A DNA stretch of 17,175 nucleotides from an uncultured Eubacterium sp. (GCA_910580075.1 CAJTVR010000096.1:1-17175); one strand, 5' to 3'. Shown: positions 1 to 6,351, counted from the stretch's first letter. Notes: a model not told the origin generated them from the sequence alone. Translations and numbers: made by a program.

Positions 1-250
1 AAGTAATAATTGCAGCCTCGGAAGTCAGGTTATCAGGATTCGGAGAAAGTGTACCTTATCCGTAATGAAACACTTATTTACATCGCAAAATCAGCATAAA
101 TCAGGCATTTCTGTACCCGGCATTACCTCAGCAGCATACCCCAATTAACCAAATCCACAAAATCCTTCCAAATACGCAAATAAAATACTACTAATAAGCA
201 GTATCACACAGTTATTTTTGCACAATCAGACGCATCCCCGCCCATGTTTC

Positions 251-907
251 TTATTCCGCCTGACTATCGTCCTTAGACTGTTTTGGCTTCCCCGTCATTG
301 ATGTATATGGAAGGCCGCGTTCCTTTGCCTTTTCATAGACCGTAGAGATATGCAGTCCGCAGTGGTTTGCCATTTCTTTTCCTGTAATCTCCTTATTACG
401 CCAGCGCATATACCATGCATCGAAATCTTCCGGAAGAGGTTTTTTGCCCCTGCCGAATTTGACGCCCCGTTTCTTTGCGGCAGCAATGCCTTCTGCCTGT
501 CTCTGGCGTATATTTTCCCGTTCGCTCTGTGCTACATAGGAAAGGAGCTGTAATACGATATCTGAAATCAGGGTCCCGGTAAGGTCGCGGTTCAGGCTGG
601 TATCTAAGAGCGGCATATCAAGCACACGGATATCTGCACGGATTTCCCTGGTGATGATGCGCCACTGTTCCAGTATTTCTCCATAGTCCCTGCCGAGGCG
701 GTCTATGCTCTTGATAATAAGAAGATCGCCTTCTTTTAGTTTTTTTATCAGTTTCCGGTACGCCGGACGGTCAAAGTCTTTGCCGCTTTGTTTGTCAATA
801 AATAAATTCTTTTTGGGAATTGCGCAGCCAGACATGGCAATGATCTGCCTGTCTTCCTTCTGATCACGGGCTGATACCCGGATATAGCCGTAAATCTGAT
901 GACTCAT
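251..907 (-). CDS. Small serine recombinase (resolvase/invertase family)
   Basis: This 218-residue protein should catalyse site-specific DNA strand exchange through a phosphoserine intermediate. The N-terminal catalytic domain opens with the family motif Y-I-R-V-S, placing the nucleophile at Ser12. The conserved D-R-L-G-R motif lies at residues 69-73, and a long helix with G-I-A-A-A-K-K-R-G follows around 140-150. The C-terminal 50 residues (GKEMANHCGLHISTVYEKA) read as a helix-turn-helix for binding its recombination site. I start it at 907 because GGAGGAAAAA lies just upstream; an in-frame ATG at 979 has no ribosome binding site and adds a basic, non-family stretch. The length fits small resolvases and invertases rather than large transposon integrases. 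It stands alone, with no transposase or visible paired crossover sites, so whether it is a resolvase, an invertase or an orphan from a decayed mobile element cannot be decided here. Confidence 0.9.
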   Translation of the reverse strand: MSHQIYGYIRVSARDQKEDRQIIAMSGCAIPKKNLFIDKQSGKDFDRPAYRKLIKKLKEGDLLIIKSIDRLGRDYGEILEQWRIITREIRADIRVLDMPLLDTSLNRDLTGTLISDIVLQLLSYVAQSERENIRQRQAEGIAAAKKRGVKFGRGKKPLPEDFDAWYMRWRNKEITGKEMANHCGLHISTVYEKAKERGLPYTSMTGKPKQSKDDSQAE

Positions 908-1190
908 TGTTTTTTCCTCCGAAAAATTTTTTCTTTTGTAATGTAAGGGGCGGGGACGATAATCTGCATGATACTTCAAATTCTGTGTCAGGCCAGTGTC
1001 CAGGGCTGTATTTATCCTCAGATATGTAAATAAACATGCACAGAGGCATGTTCCAGTTTAAGAAAGACTGATGTTTGGTGAGAATAAGCAGGCGTCTGCC
1101 AGCCGGGATGCAGGCATCGTCGTAAAAATAGTGGTAAATGTTTCCTTCTGCATAGGACAGAAGTTCCCGTCTGGAAAATCCTGCCCTCAT
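864..1190 (-). CDS. Doubtful small ORF upstream of the recombinase
   Basis: A 108-codon open frame runs toward the recombinase and overlaps its start by 44 bases. The first ~75 residues have a balanced, protein-like composition (for example RRELLSYAEGN and RRLLILTKHQSFLNW), unlike the Cys/His/Ser-rich shadow frames nearby. The last ~30 residues cover the recombinase ribosome binding site and start, and look like read-through. Its ATG overlaps the TGA of another short open frame (1187-1372) as ATGA, which could mean translational coupling, but neither frame has a Shine-Dalgarno sequence. I recognise no family. It may be a real small gene, a decayed remnant, or chance. Confidence 0.2.
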   Translation of the reverse strand: MRAGFSRRELLSYAEGNIYHYFYDDACIPAGRRLLILTKHQSFLNWNMPLCMFIYISEDKYSPGHWPDTEFEVSCRLSSPPLTLQKKKFFGGKNNESSDLRLYPGISP

Positions 1191-1545
1191 TTATTTTTAT
1201 ATTCAAGCATGGATTTTCTATAGTTCTGACCGCAGAATGCCGCCTGGGCAGCTGCATGGAATTGTCTTGTAGACGGGAATTTTCCCTTCCGGCATGAGGG
1301 TGGAAACCCTGCATGAAGAAAATATGTTCCGGCTGAATTATAGCATGGCAGAGTGAAGAATTCAAGGCACACAGTATTAAATTTCGGCTTGAAATCGTCC
1401 TAAAATGCGTATTTTACGTGTAAAAAAGGACATGCAGGGAAACGGAAAGAGAATATCTGAAAGCAGTCTGCAGGACAGAATTCTGACTGTTGCAGCATCA
1501 TGAAATTTTACCTGAATCTTAAAAGCGGTTTTTTCGCGAATAGTG

Positions 1546-1573
1546 TTGACTTTTGGATAAAAATGGATATAAT
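1546..1573 (+). promoter_or_regulatory. SigA-type promoter TTGACT-16-TATAAT
   Basis: The -35 TTGACT (1546-1551) and a perfect -10 TATAAT (1568-1573) are separated by 16 bases. The predicted start is near 1580, one base before the hairpin at 1581-1657. No protein-coding gene follows within 450 bases, so it probably drives a non-coding RNA. Confidence 0.6.
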
Positions 1574-1579
1574 TGTTAA

Positions 1580-1658
1580 CAAAGGCATCTTGATTCGGGC
1601 AGGAACGGATATACATACTTAATACAAAAGATAAATGGCCGCGAATCAGATGCTTTTT
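1580..1658 (+). ncRNA. Candidate small RNA: 19-bp stem, 37-nt loop, T run
   Basis: Starting right after the predicted transcription start, 1581-1600 pairs with 1638-1657. Every position pairs except two single-base bulges (T1591 and G1641), giving 19 pairs including one G-T wobble; the core is GCATCT(T)GATTCG against CGAATCAGATGC. The loop is 1601-1637. The T run at 1654-1658 sits at the 3' edge of the stem, as in an intrinsic terminator, so promoter, structure and terminator form a compact ~80-nt unit. The loop is long for an ordinary terminator and no upstream gene needs one. I recognise no known RNA family. It could be a regulatory RNA or the remnant of a mobile-element control RNA. Confidence 0.4.
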
Positions 1659-2058
1659 GTTATGCAGTTTATGGCATGATACTATTACGATCTGACGGAG
1701 CCGCAGCTTTGGCAAAAAAGTTTTGTAAAATGCCGTTTTTCTCTTGATATTCATATACAGAAGTGTTACTATATTTTTCAGAGAGTATTTAATTCAGGGC
1801 GGACAGAGAATAGCTAGCTGTTTTACAAAAGATAAAGAGTCCTGACTTGAATGCTCTTATTGTATTGCAAAGGCACAGCACATAGTCTGAAATAGAACAG
1901 TCTGTATTTAAAATCCCGCATTCTGAGCAGACTGTGAAGCTGGTAAAACAGAAATTCTGCCGGCCTTAGACAATAGGCTGTTCAAAATATCTGTGTTATG
2001 CTGCCTGAAGCAGATTTTTATAAACAGGATTCAGATACAATAACAGAAAGAAGCAGAC

Positions 2059-2817
2059 ATGACAATGATACGACATCAAAACAATACATCCACAGAAGAA
2101 CCGGGCATTTATACTATGGAAACAAGAGTCCGTTACAGCGAATGTACATCTGCCGGGCAGGCAGGGCTGTCGGGTATACTGGATTATTTACAGGATACAT
2201 GTACCTTTCAGGCAGAGGATTTATCCGTCGGAGTCAGATATATGCAGGAGCATCAGACCGCCTGGGTGCTGAACAGCTGGCAGGCAGATATAAAACGCTA
2301 TCCTGTATTTGACGAAAAGATCAGGATTTCTACGTGGCCTTATGACTTTAAAGGGTTTTTAGGATTTCGTAATTTCAAAATAGAAGACAGCCAGGGAGAG
2401 ACAATCGTACGCGCTGCATCTGTCTGGGTATTTATGGATATGGAAAAAAAGCGTCCGGCCAGGATTCCTTCAAAGGTGGCAGCGGCTTATCAGAAATGTC
2501 CGCAGCTGGAGATGGAGTATATGGACCGCAAAATACCGGATTTTGACGGGCAGCACGTAGATGGTGTATACAAAATACCCCGTTGCTTTATAGATACAAA
2601 CCAGCATGTAAATAATTCAAAATATATTCTGCTGGCAGAAGAGCTGCTTCCGGCTGGTTTTCAGACTGTGCGCATGCGTGCCGAATACAGAAGGTCTGCA
2701 GTGTATGGCGAATGTCTGTATCCATATATGATGCAGAGCTGGGATTTTTGCGCGGTGCGCTTTGATGACCAGAACAAAAATCCATGTGTTGTGATAGAAT
2801 TTTATACAGAAAGCTGA
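2059..2817 (+). CDS. Acyl-ACP thioesterase (FatA/FatB-like, double hotdog)
   Basis: This 252-residue cytoplasmic enzyme should hydrolyse acyl-acyl carrier protein to release free fatty acid, controlling chain supply in fatty acid synthesis. The first hotdog half carries R-V-R-Y-S-E near residues 23-28, a long G-I-L-D-Y-L-Q-D helix, and W-x-F-M-D-M around 123-128. The second half has the family signature D-T-N-Q-H-V-N-N-S-K-Y at 179-189, holding the Asn and His of the catalytic set. Length and order match bacterial members of the acyl-ACP thioesterase family. I use ATG 2059, behind a weak AGAAAG; ATGs at 2065 and 2116 are possible, and the family core begins near the latter, so the first ~19 residues are uncertain. 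It is followed after 65 AT-rich bases by the cvfB-like gene, with no terminator between. Confidence 0.85.
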   Translation: MTMIRHQNNTSTEEPGIYTMETRVRYSECTSAGQAGLSGILDYLQDTCTFQAEDLSVGVRYMQEHQTAWVLNSWQADIKRYPVFDEKIRISTWPYDFKGFLGFRNFKIEDSQGETIVRAASVWVFMDMEKKRPARIPSKVAAAYQKCPQLEMEYMDRKIPDFDGQHVDGVYKIPRCFIDTNQHVNNSKYILLAEELLPAGFQTVRMRAEYRRSAVYGECLYPYMMQSWDFCAVRFDDQNKNPCVVIEFYTES

Positions 2818-2846
2818 TGATAAATTTTTTATGATTTTATTATAAT
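2818..2846 (+). promoter_or_regulatory. Possible promoter before the cvfB-like gene
   Basis: A perfect TATAAT at 2841-2846 lies in a very AT-rich gap, about 37 bases before the next start. The -35 position (TGATAA, 17-base spacing) is a poor match. It may be a weak or extended promoter, or only base composition. Confidence 0.3.
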
Positions 2847-2882
2847 TATATTTATATTTATGACTAAGAAAGGAGACATTAT

Positions 2883-3716
2883 ATGAAATTAGGCCGGTAT
2901 CAGACGCTTTGTGTGGTGAAAATGACAGATTTTGGAATTTATCTTGCAGAAAATCCGAATGATGCTGAGCGGGTTCTGCTTCCAAGAAAACAGGTTCCGC
3001 CGGAAATCCGTCTGGGTGATGAGATGGAAGTATTTTTATATAAAGATTCAAAAGACCGTCTGATTGCTACTGTAAATAAACCCAGACTGGTGATTGGAGA
3101 GTGTGCAGCTTTAAAAGTGCTGTCCGTCGGCGAGATCGGAGCATTTTTGGACTGGGGGCTTGAGAAAGATCTGTTTTTGCCGTACAAGCAGATGACAAAA
3201 GAATTAAAACCAGGTGATGAGGTGCTTGTCACGCTCTACATTGATAAAAGCAGCAGGCTCTGCGCCAGCATGCGGGATTTGTACGGACTGCTTTCTATGG
3301 ATTCCCCGTATCAGAAAGATGATATGGTAACCGGGCGCGTGTATGAATTCAGCAGTAATTTTGGGACATTCGTTGCAGTGGACGACTGCTATTCGGCGAT
3401 GATTCCTGTCCATGAAGACTGCTCAATGCTGCAGATTGGCGATGTGATTGAAGCAAAAGTAGCAAATGTAAAACCGGATGGCAAACTGGACCTGACCAGA
3501 CGGGAAAAGGCTTATGTACAGATGGATGCAGATGCAGAAAAAGTGATGCAGATTATAGAGTCCTATAACGGGGAACTGCCATTTAACGACAAAGCTTCAT
3601 CAGAAGTAATCAGGCATGAGACGAAATTAAGCAAAAATGCATTTAAGAGGGCAGTCGGACGCTTATATAAGGAACGCAGAATAGAAATTACAGAAAACGG
3701 AATACGAAAGCTGTAG
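2883..3716 (+). CDS. cvfB: S1-domain RNA-binding protein, CvfB/YitL family
   Basis: This 277-residue cytoplasmic protein matches the CvfB family, S1-fold RNA-binding proteins linked to virulence-factor and RNA control in staphylococci. The N-terminal part carries two degenerate S1-like units (about 1-65 with VVKMTDFGIYLAE, about 65-135 with VGEIGAFLDWGLEKDLFLPY). A further S1 domain follows at about 143-205 (GRVYEFSSNFGTFVAVDD ending KLDLTRRE). A winged-helix-like C-terminal domain (about 220-277, SSEVIRHETKLSKNAFKRAVG) completes the usual order. The start is set by AAAGGAG eight bases upstream. Its molecular target in this organism is unknown. It is convergent with the yjfB-like gene. Confidence 0.88.
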   Translation: MKLGRYQTLCVVKMTDFGIYLAENPNDAERVLLPRKQVPPEIRLGDEMEVFLYKDSKDRLIATVNKPRLVIGECAALKVLSVGEIGAFLDWGLEKDLFLPYKQMTKELKPGDEVLVTLYIDKSSRLCASMRDLYGLLSMDSPYQKDDMVTGRVYEFSSNFGTFVAVDDCYSAMIPVHEDCSMLQIGDVIEAKVANVKPDGKLDLTRREKAYVQMDADAEKVMQIIESYNGELPFNDKASSEVIRHETKLSKNAFKRAVGRLYKERRIEITENGIRKL

Positions 3717-3872
3717 AGGCGATGAAACGATAAACCAGTCCGCGATTTGTGTGACATTTAAGCCAGGTACGGGTTACATAGCCCGTTATGCAGCTTCATT
3801 TGACGAAACTCTCACGTAAATTGTGAAATACATCAGACACAAAGCATCTTTCAAACACGCCCTGATACTCAT

Positions 3873-3915
3873 TCAGCCAGGAATCAGAGTACTGTACAGT
3901 CTGATTCCTGACTGG
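3873..3915. repeat. Strong hairpin, 15-position stem with one mismatch
   Basis: CAGCCAGGAATCAGA at 3874-3888 pairs with TCTGATTCCTGACTG at 3900-3914 with a single C-A mismatch. The loop GTACTGTACAG itself contains palindromes. No T run follows on either strand, so it is not a textbook terminator. It lies between convergent genes and may be a roadblock, an RNA-stabilising structure, or a small mobile palindrome. Confidence 0.55.
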
Positions 3916-3950
3916 ATGGGGTACTGGAGCGGGAAATTATGTCTAGACAC

Positions 3951-3990
3951 AATATTTCCGCCAGTGCCTGGATTACGAAAGTGCTATGGC
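3951..3990 (-). pseudogene. Decayed duplicate of the yjfB 3' end
   Basis: Bases 3951-3990 align with 4037-4078 (the 3' coding end of the yjfB-like gene, same strand) at about 33 of 42 columns, with two single-base gaps that break the frame. On the minus strand the copy still reads like the family ending (...GTGGN). It is best explained as the tail of a second, tandem yjfB-like gene that has decayed or been deleted. Similarity fades beyond 3990. Confidence 0.5.
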
Positions 3991-4010
3991 ATATAACTAT
4001 AACATAGCAC

Positions 4011-4046
4011 AGAACGGAAATTTATGCATATGCATCAAAATTTCCG
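4011..4046 (-). terminator. Hairpin spanning the yjfB stop codon, possible terminator
   Basis: CGGAAATTT at 4015-4023 and AAATTTCCG at 4038-4046 form a perfect 9-bp inverted repeat. The loop contains the self-complementary ATGCATATGCAT. On the yjfB strand the stem encodes the last codons and the stop, then runs into TTCT, so the T run is poor. It could serve as a weak terminator or 3'-end stabiliser. Confidence 0.4.
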
Positions 4047-4210
4047 CCTACGCCTGGATTTACAGAAAGTTCCATAGCTTTAATCATTTCGGCACCCATT
4101 TCCTGTGTCAGATCCAGCTGCTTGCTGAGCATAGCAATGGAAACGTCATTAGGAACGGATGTACCGGATACCTGGGAAAGGGCAGCATTTGCCAGCGAAC
4201 CTATCTCCAT
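4022..4210 (-). CDS. Small YjfB-family putative motility protein
   Basis: A 62-residue protein whose pattern matches the YjfB family (small proteins tentatively linked to motility): an N-terminal stretch with small residues (MEIGSLANAALSQVS), a central V-S-I-A-M-L-S-K-Q-L-D helix, then E-M-I-K-A-M-E and the closing N-P-x-x-G-G-N-F-D-x-x-A. The start is well supported by AAAGGAGGT eight bases upstream. It has its own promoter at 4285-4312. The biochemical role of the family is not established, and no flagellar gene is visible in this window. A broken second copy of its 3' end lies immediately downstream. Confidence 0.8.
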   Translation of the reverse strand: MEIGSLANAALSQVSGTSVPNDVSIAMLSKQLDLTQEMGAEMIKAMELSVNPGVGGNFDAYA

Positions 4211-4284
4211 AAACAGACCTCCTTTTTGCGAAAATGCATGTAATAGCAGCGGAATTTCAGCTGCGGTTTACAGTTACATCTATT

Positions 4285-4312
4285 ATTATAACATTCCGTT
4301 CGGAAAACTCAA
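4285..4312 (-). promoter_or_regulatory. yjfB promoter TTGAGT-16-TATAAT with palindrome in spacer
   Basis: On the minus strand, -35 TTGAGT (4307-4312) and -10 TATAAT (4285-4290) are 16 bases apart. The spacer holds the inverted repeat TTCCG-AA-CGGAA (4294-4305), an operator-like position where a bound protein would block RNA polymerase. The ~68-base leader contains a GCAGC/GCTGC hairpin before the ribosome binding site. Confidence 0.6.
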
Positions 4313-4496
4313 TCGAAAAAAATGATTCCGCAAAAATAAAAAAATAGACATAAATCAGCAAAATTACATGGATGTTTTGTAGAAATAACACATTTATTAC
4401 GGATATATTTCGTTTCCTGGATATAAAATTGGGGATACAACCGTAAATATGCATAAAAAATTTTTAAAATCATAAAATATATCTTTGATTTATCAG

Positions 4497-4525
4497 TTGA
4501 CACATTCAAAATGCTCTGTTATAAT
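4497..4525 (+). promoter_or_regulatory. Consensus SigA promoter TTGACA-17-TATAAT
   Basis: A perfect -35 (4497-4502) and perfect -10 (4520-4525) with ideal 17-base spacing. It predicts a start near 4532 and a ~70-base leader to the NlpC/P60 gene at 4603. It is the strongest promoter in the window. Confidence 0.85.
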
Positions 4526-4531
4526 AACTCC

Positions 4532-4548
4532 CGTAATAAAATTGTAAT
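4532..4548 (+). promoter_or_regulatory. WalR-like direct repeat at the transcription start
   Basis: CGTAAT at 4532-4537, five bases, then TGTAAT at 4543-4548. The established WalR (YycF) box is TGTWAH-N5-TGTWAH, so only the first base deviates. The site lies on the predicted start of transcription, where binding would be expected to repress. A secreted wall hydrolase is a typical WalR target. That this organism uses WalR here is inference. Confidence 0.4.
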
Positions 4549-4602
4549 AAATAAAATATTTTAAATACAGGTATTCATTATGGGAGAAAAATAGGAGGGA
4601 CT

Positions 4603-5889
4603 ATGAAGAACAAACCACTTAAAATAGCAGCTTGCTGTGTTGCAGGTACTTTATTTACGACACTGCCGGCATATAATGTAATGGCTGCGCCAGTTGCAGG
4701 AATTTCAGAATATGCAAGCGCTATTGTTGAAAGCGAGTTCGATACTTCATTACCGGCTGCCGGCGTATCATCAACACTTAGAAATTATATGGAAAAAAGT
4801 GCATCGTCGAAAGTTTCAGGTGTACAGGCTAAGAATTCTGATAAAGTAGAATCACCGGCTGCAGAAGATAAAACAAAAACAGAGAATAAGAAAACAGATA
4901 AAAAATCGAAAAAAGAAACCAAAAGCAAAAAAGAGTCATCCAAATATGACAATATGGCAGTAGCACAGGTTAACGATTATGTAAATATCCGTAAAAAACC
5001 GGATGAGAATTCCGAGCTGCTTGGCAAGCTGTACGGCAATGCAGTAGCAACGGTAATCCGGGAAAAAGACGGCTGGTATAAAATAAAGTCAGGCTCTGTG
5101 ACAGGCTACGTAAAGGGGGATTACGTAACAGTCGGAGATGCGGATTTAGTAAAATCAGTCGGAGTGCAGATTGCTACTGTAAATACAACAACATTAAAAG
5201 TAAGAAGCAAAGCATCCCAGAAGTCAGAAGTTATGACACTTGTACCGGAAGGCGAAGAACTGACTGTTGCAAGCATGAAAGCATATGACGACGGCTGGGT
5301 AAAAGTAGAAGTAGGGGACGGAAAAGGTTACGTATCTACAGACTATGTAGATATTGAACGTGAATATACATATGCAGAATCCAAAGCGGAAGAAGAAGCT
5401 AGACTTGCCATCGAGCGGGCCAGATTAGAGGCAGAGCAGGAAGCTGCACGCCGGGATCAGGAATCTTCAGGCAGCTCATCTTCGAGCAGCGGGACAGGCA
5501 GCAGTTCATCAGAAAGCAGCCAGGAATCTTCTTCTCAGGGCTCCAGTTCAGGACAGGCTGTTGTTAATTATGCGAGCCAGTTTTTAGGAAATCCGTATGT
5601 CTATGGCGGTTCCAGCCTGACAAGCGGAACAGACTGCTCCGGCTTTGTTATGAGCGTCTATGCACGCTTTGGTGTATCCCTGCCGCATTCTTCGAGTGCG
5701 TTAAGGGGCGCAGGATATGGAGTAAGCTACAGCAGCATACAGCCGGGAGATATTGTATGTTATGACGGGCATGTAGCAATTTATGCCGGCGGCAATACGA
5801 TTATCCATGCAAGCAATCCGGCAACAGGCATTAAATATACATCACCTGCAAACTACCGTCCTGTAGTAGCAGTACGCAGAATTTTTTAG
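4603..5889 (+). CDS. Secreted SH3b-SH3b-NlpC/P60 peptidoglycan hydrolase
   Basis: This 428-residue exported protein should cleave peptide stems in peptidoglycan (NlpC/P60 cysteine endopeptidase). A signal peptide (basic MKNKPLK, hydrophobic core, cleavage near VMA-A at about 28) is followed by a low-complexity Lys-rich stretch (about 80-115). Then come two bacterial SH3 domains (about 117-178 and 185-250, each ending with a GY-V motif) that probably bind the wall. A charged Glu/Ala/Arg helix (about 252-286) and a Ser-rich linker (about 288-318) lead to the catalytic domain (319-428). Catalytic residues are Cys345 in TDCSG, His390 in YDGHVAIY and His402 in IIHAS. ATG 4603 is set by TAGGAGGGA. 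It is a single-gene unit with its own consensus promoter and a perfect terminator. Confidence 0.95.
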   Translation: MKNKPLKIAACCVAGTLFTTLPAYNVMAAPVAGISEYASAIVESEFDTSLPAAGVSSTLRNYMEKSASSKVSGVQAKNSDKVESPAAEDKTKTENKKTDKKSKKETKSKKESSKYDNMAVAQVNDYVNIRKKPDENSELLGKLYGNAVATVIREKDGWYKIKSGSVTGYVKGDYVTVGDADLVKSVGVQIATVNTTTLKVRSKASQKSEVMTLVPEGEELTVASMKAYDDGWVKVEVGDGKGYVSTDYVDIEREYTYAESKAEEEARLAIERARLEAEQEAARRDQESSGSSSSSSGTGSSSSESSQESSSQGSSSGQAVVNYASQFLGNPYVYGGSSLTSGTDCSGFVMSVYARFGVSLPHSSSALRGAGYGVSYSSIQPGDIVCYDGHVAIYAGGNTIIHASNPATGIKYTSPANYRPVVAVRRIF

Positions 5890-5901
5890 ATAATTATGAA
5901 C

Positions 5902-5942
5902 CGGGAAATACATTCAGCACAGAATGTATTTCCTGTTTTTTT
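5902..5942 (+). terminator. Intrinsic terminator of the NlpC/P60 gene
   Basis: A perfect 12-bp stem GGAAATACATTC (5904-5915) / GAATGTATTTCC (5922-5933), extended by two outer pairs, has a 6-base loop and is followed by TGTTTTTTT. It begins 12 bases after the stop codon. Confidence 0.93.
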
Positions 5943-6111
5943 GTGCAGAAAATTCAGATGTCACTGCATCTGTATCACGGACAGGATATGGCAAATTGTG
6001 CAGACAATTTTTTTAGCTTTTTGTTCGTCTGGAAAACGTCTTATACATAATAACCAAAAATAAATTTCCTATTGACAAAAAATTAACCCTTAAATAAACA
6101 TTTTGAAAAAG
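5943..6111. other. Non-coding AT-rich spacer before the DnaA-box cluster
   Basis: No gene is supported. It holds a 6-bp hairpin CAGATG/CATCTG (5955-5972), a 9-base direct repeat TTGTGCAGA (5941-5949 and 5997-6005), and an AT-rich stretch 6061-6111 directly before the first DnaA box. A TTGACA at 6073-6078 has only a poor -10 (TAAACA). Confidence 0.4.
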
Positions 6112-6210
6112 TTATCCACATAGAATCAGGAAGAAAATGTGAAAAAATGAAGTTATACACGAAGTTATACACATTATCCACAATTTCCTCTGTGGAAAAG
6201 TAAGTGGATA
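6112..6210. promoter_or_regulatory. Cluster of DnaA boxes
   Basis: The consensus DnaA box TTATCCACA occurs exactly at 6112-6120 and 6174-6182. One-mismatch TTATACACA (6165-6173) abuts the second box, and two-mismatch TTATACACG lies at 6153-6161. On the opposite strand, TTTTCCACA is at 6191-6199 and a weaker CTATCCACT is at about 6203-6211. The flanks are AT-rich. Such clusters occur at replication origins, DnaA-titrating sites and DnaA-controlled promoters. No dnaA or dnaN is present in the window, and the genes on both sides point the same way, so I do not call an origin. The next gene downstream is the YitT-family gene. Confidence 0.7.
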
Positions 6211-6323
6211 GATCTGTAAATCCGAAACGTACGTTTTGTATATCATTCATAAACTTACATAAATCGACAAATAATTGCAAAAAACTATTGACTTTTTAAT
6301 CGTGTAGAAACTGATGAAAAGTG

Positions 6324-6351
6324 TTGAAAGATGTCGAAATTCTTATATAAT
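6324..6351 (+). promoter_or_regulatory. Promoter TTGAAA-16-TATAAT upstream of the yitT-like gene
   Basis: -35 TTGAAA (6324-6329) and -10 TATAAT (6346-6351) are 16 bases apart. The predicted start near 6358 leaves a leader of about 165 bases. It lies ~115 bases downstream of the DnaA-box cluster, so the cluster sits in an upstream regulatory position. Confidence 0.55.

Larger units (their letters stand above)
908..2058. other. Long mostly non-coding stretch, accessory character
   Basis: About 1.15 kb separates the recombinase from the thioesterase. No open frame here has both a ribosome binding site and a recognisable family. The longest, 1377-1754 on the minus strand, lacks a Shine-Dalgarno sequence and covers the promoter and hairpin described separately. 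A 23-codon plus-strand frame at 1432-1503 ends in DRILTVAAS, which resembles the first helix of TetR-type regulators and may be a gene fragment. The one well-supported element is the promoter plus hairpin at 1546-1658. Confidence 0.5.
3717..4021. other. Hairpin-rich spacer between convergent cvfB and yjfB
   Basis: No gene is supported here. The spacer holds a small inverted repeat ACGGG/CCCGT near 3768-3785, the strong hairpin at 3874-3915, a decayed copy of the yjfB 3' end at 3951-3990, and an 8-bp inverted repeat GTGCTATG/CATAGCAC at 3981-4010. Several of these could act as a bidirectional transcription barrier between the two converging genes, although none has a good T run. Confidence 0.5.

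Noticed and set aside
3..65. Tail of a plus-strand gene entering from the left edge
   Set aside because: Twenty open codons before a stop are easily met by chance and I recognise no family ending.
1164..1279. 9-bp inverted repeat TTCCCGTCT/AGACGGGAA as invertase crossover sites
   Set aside because: Matches of this length are expected by chance in ~1 kb, there is no extended symmetry, and no promoter lies between the copies.
1377..1754. 125-codon minus-strand open frame
   Set aside because: No ribosome binding site, a composition typical of non-coding frames, and it lies across the promoter and hairpin of the candidate small RNA.
2617..3051. 144-codon minus-strand open frame across the thioesterase/cvfB junction
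   Set aside because: It is antisense to two well-supported genes and their spacer, with no ribosome binding site or family match.
4550..4602. Riboswitch in the NlpC/P60 leader
   Set aside because: The ~70-base leader is AT-rich, with no stable fold and no recognisable c-di-GMP or other aptamer motif.
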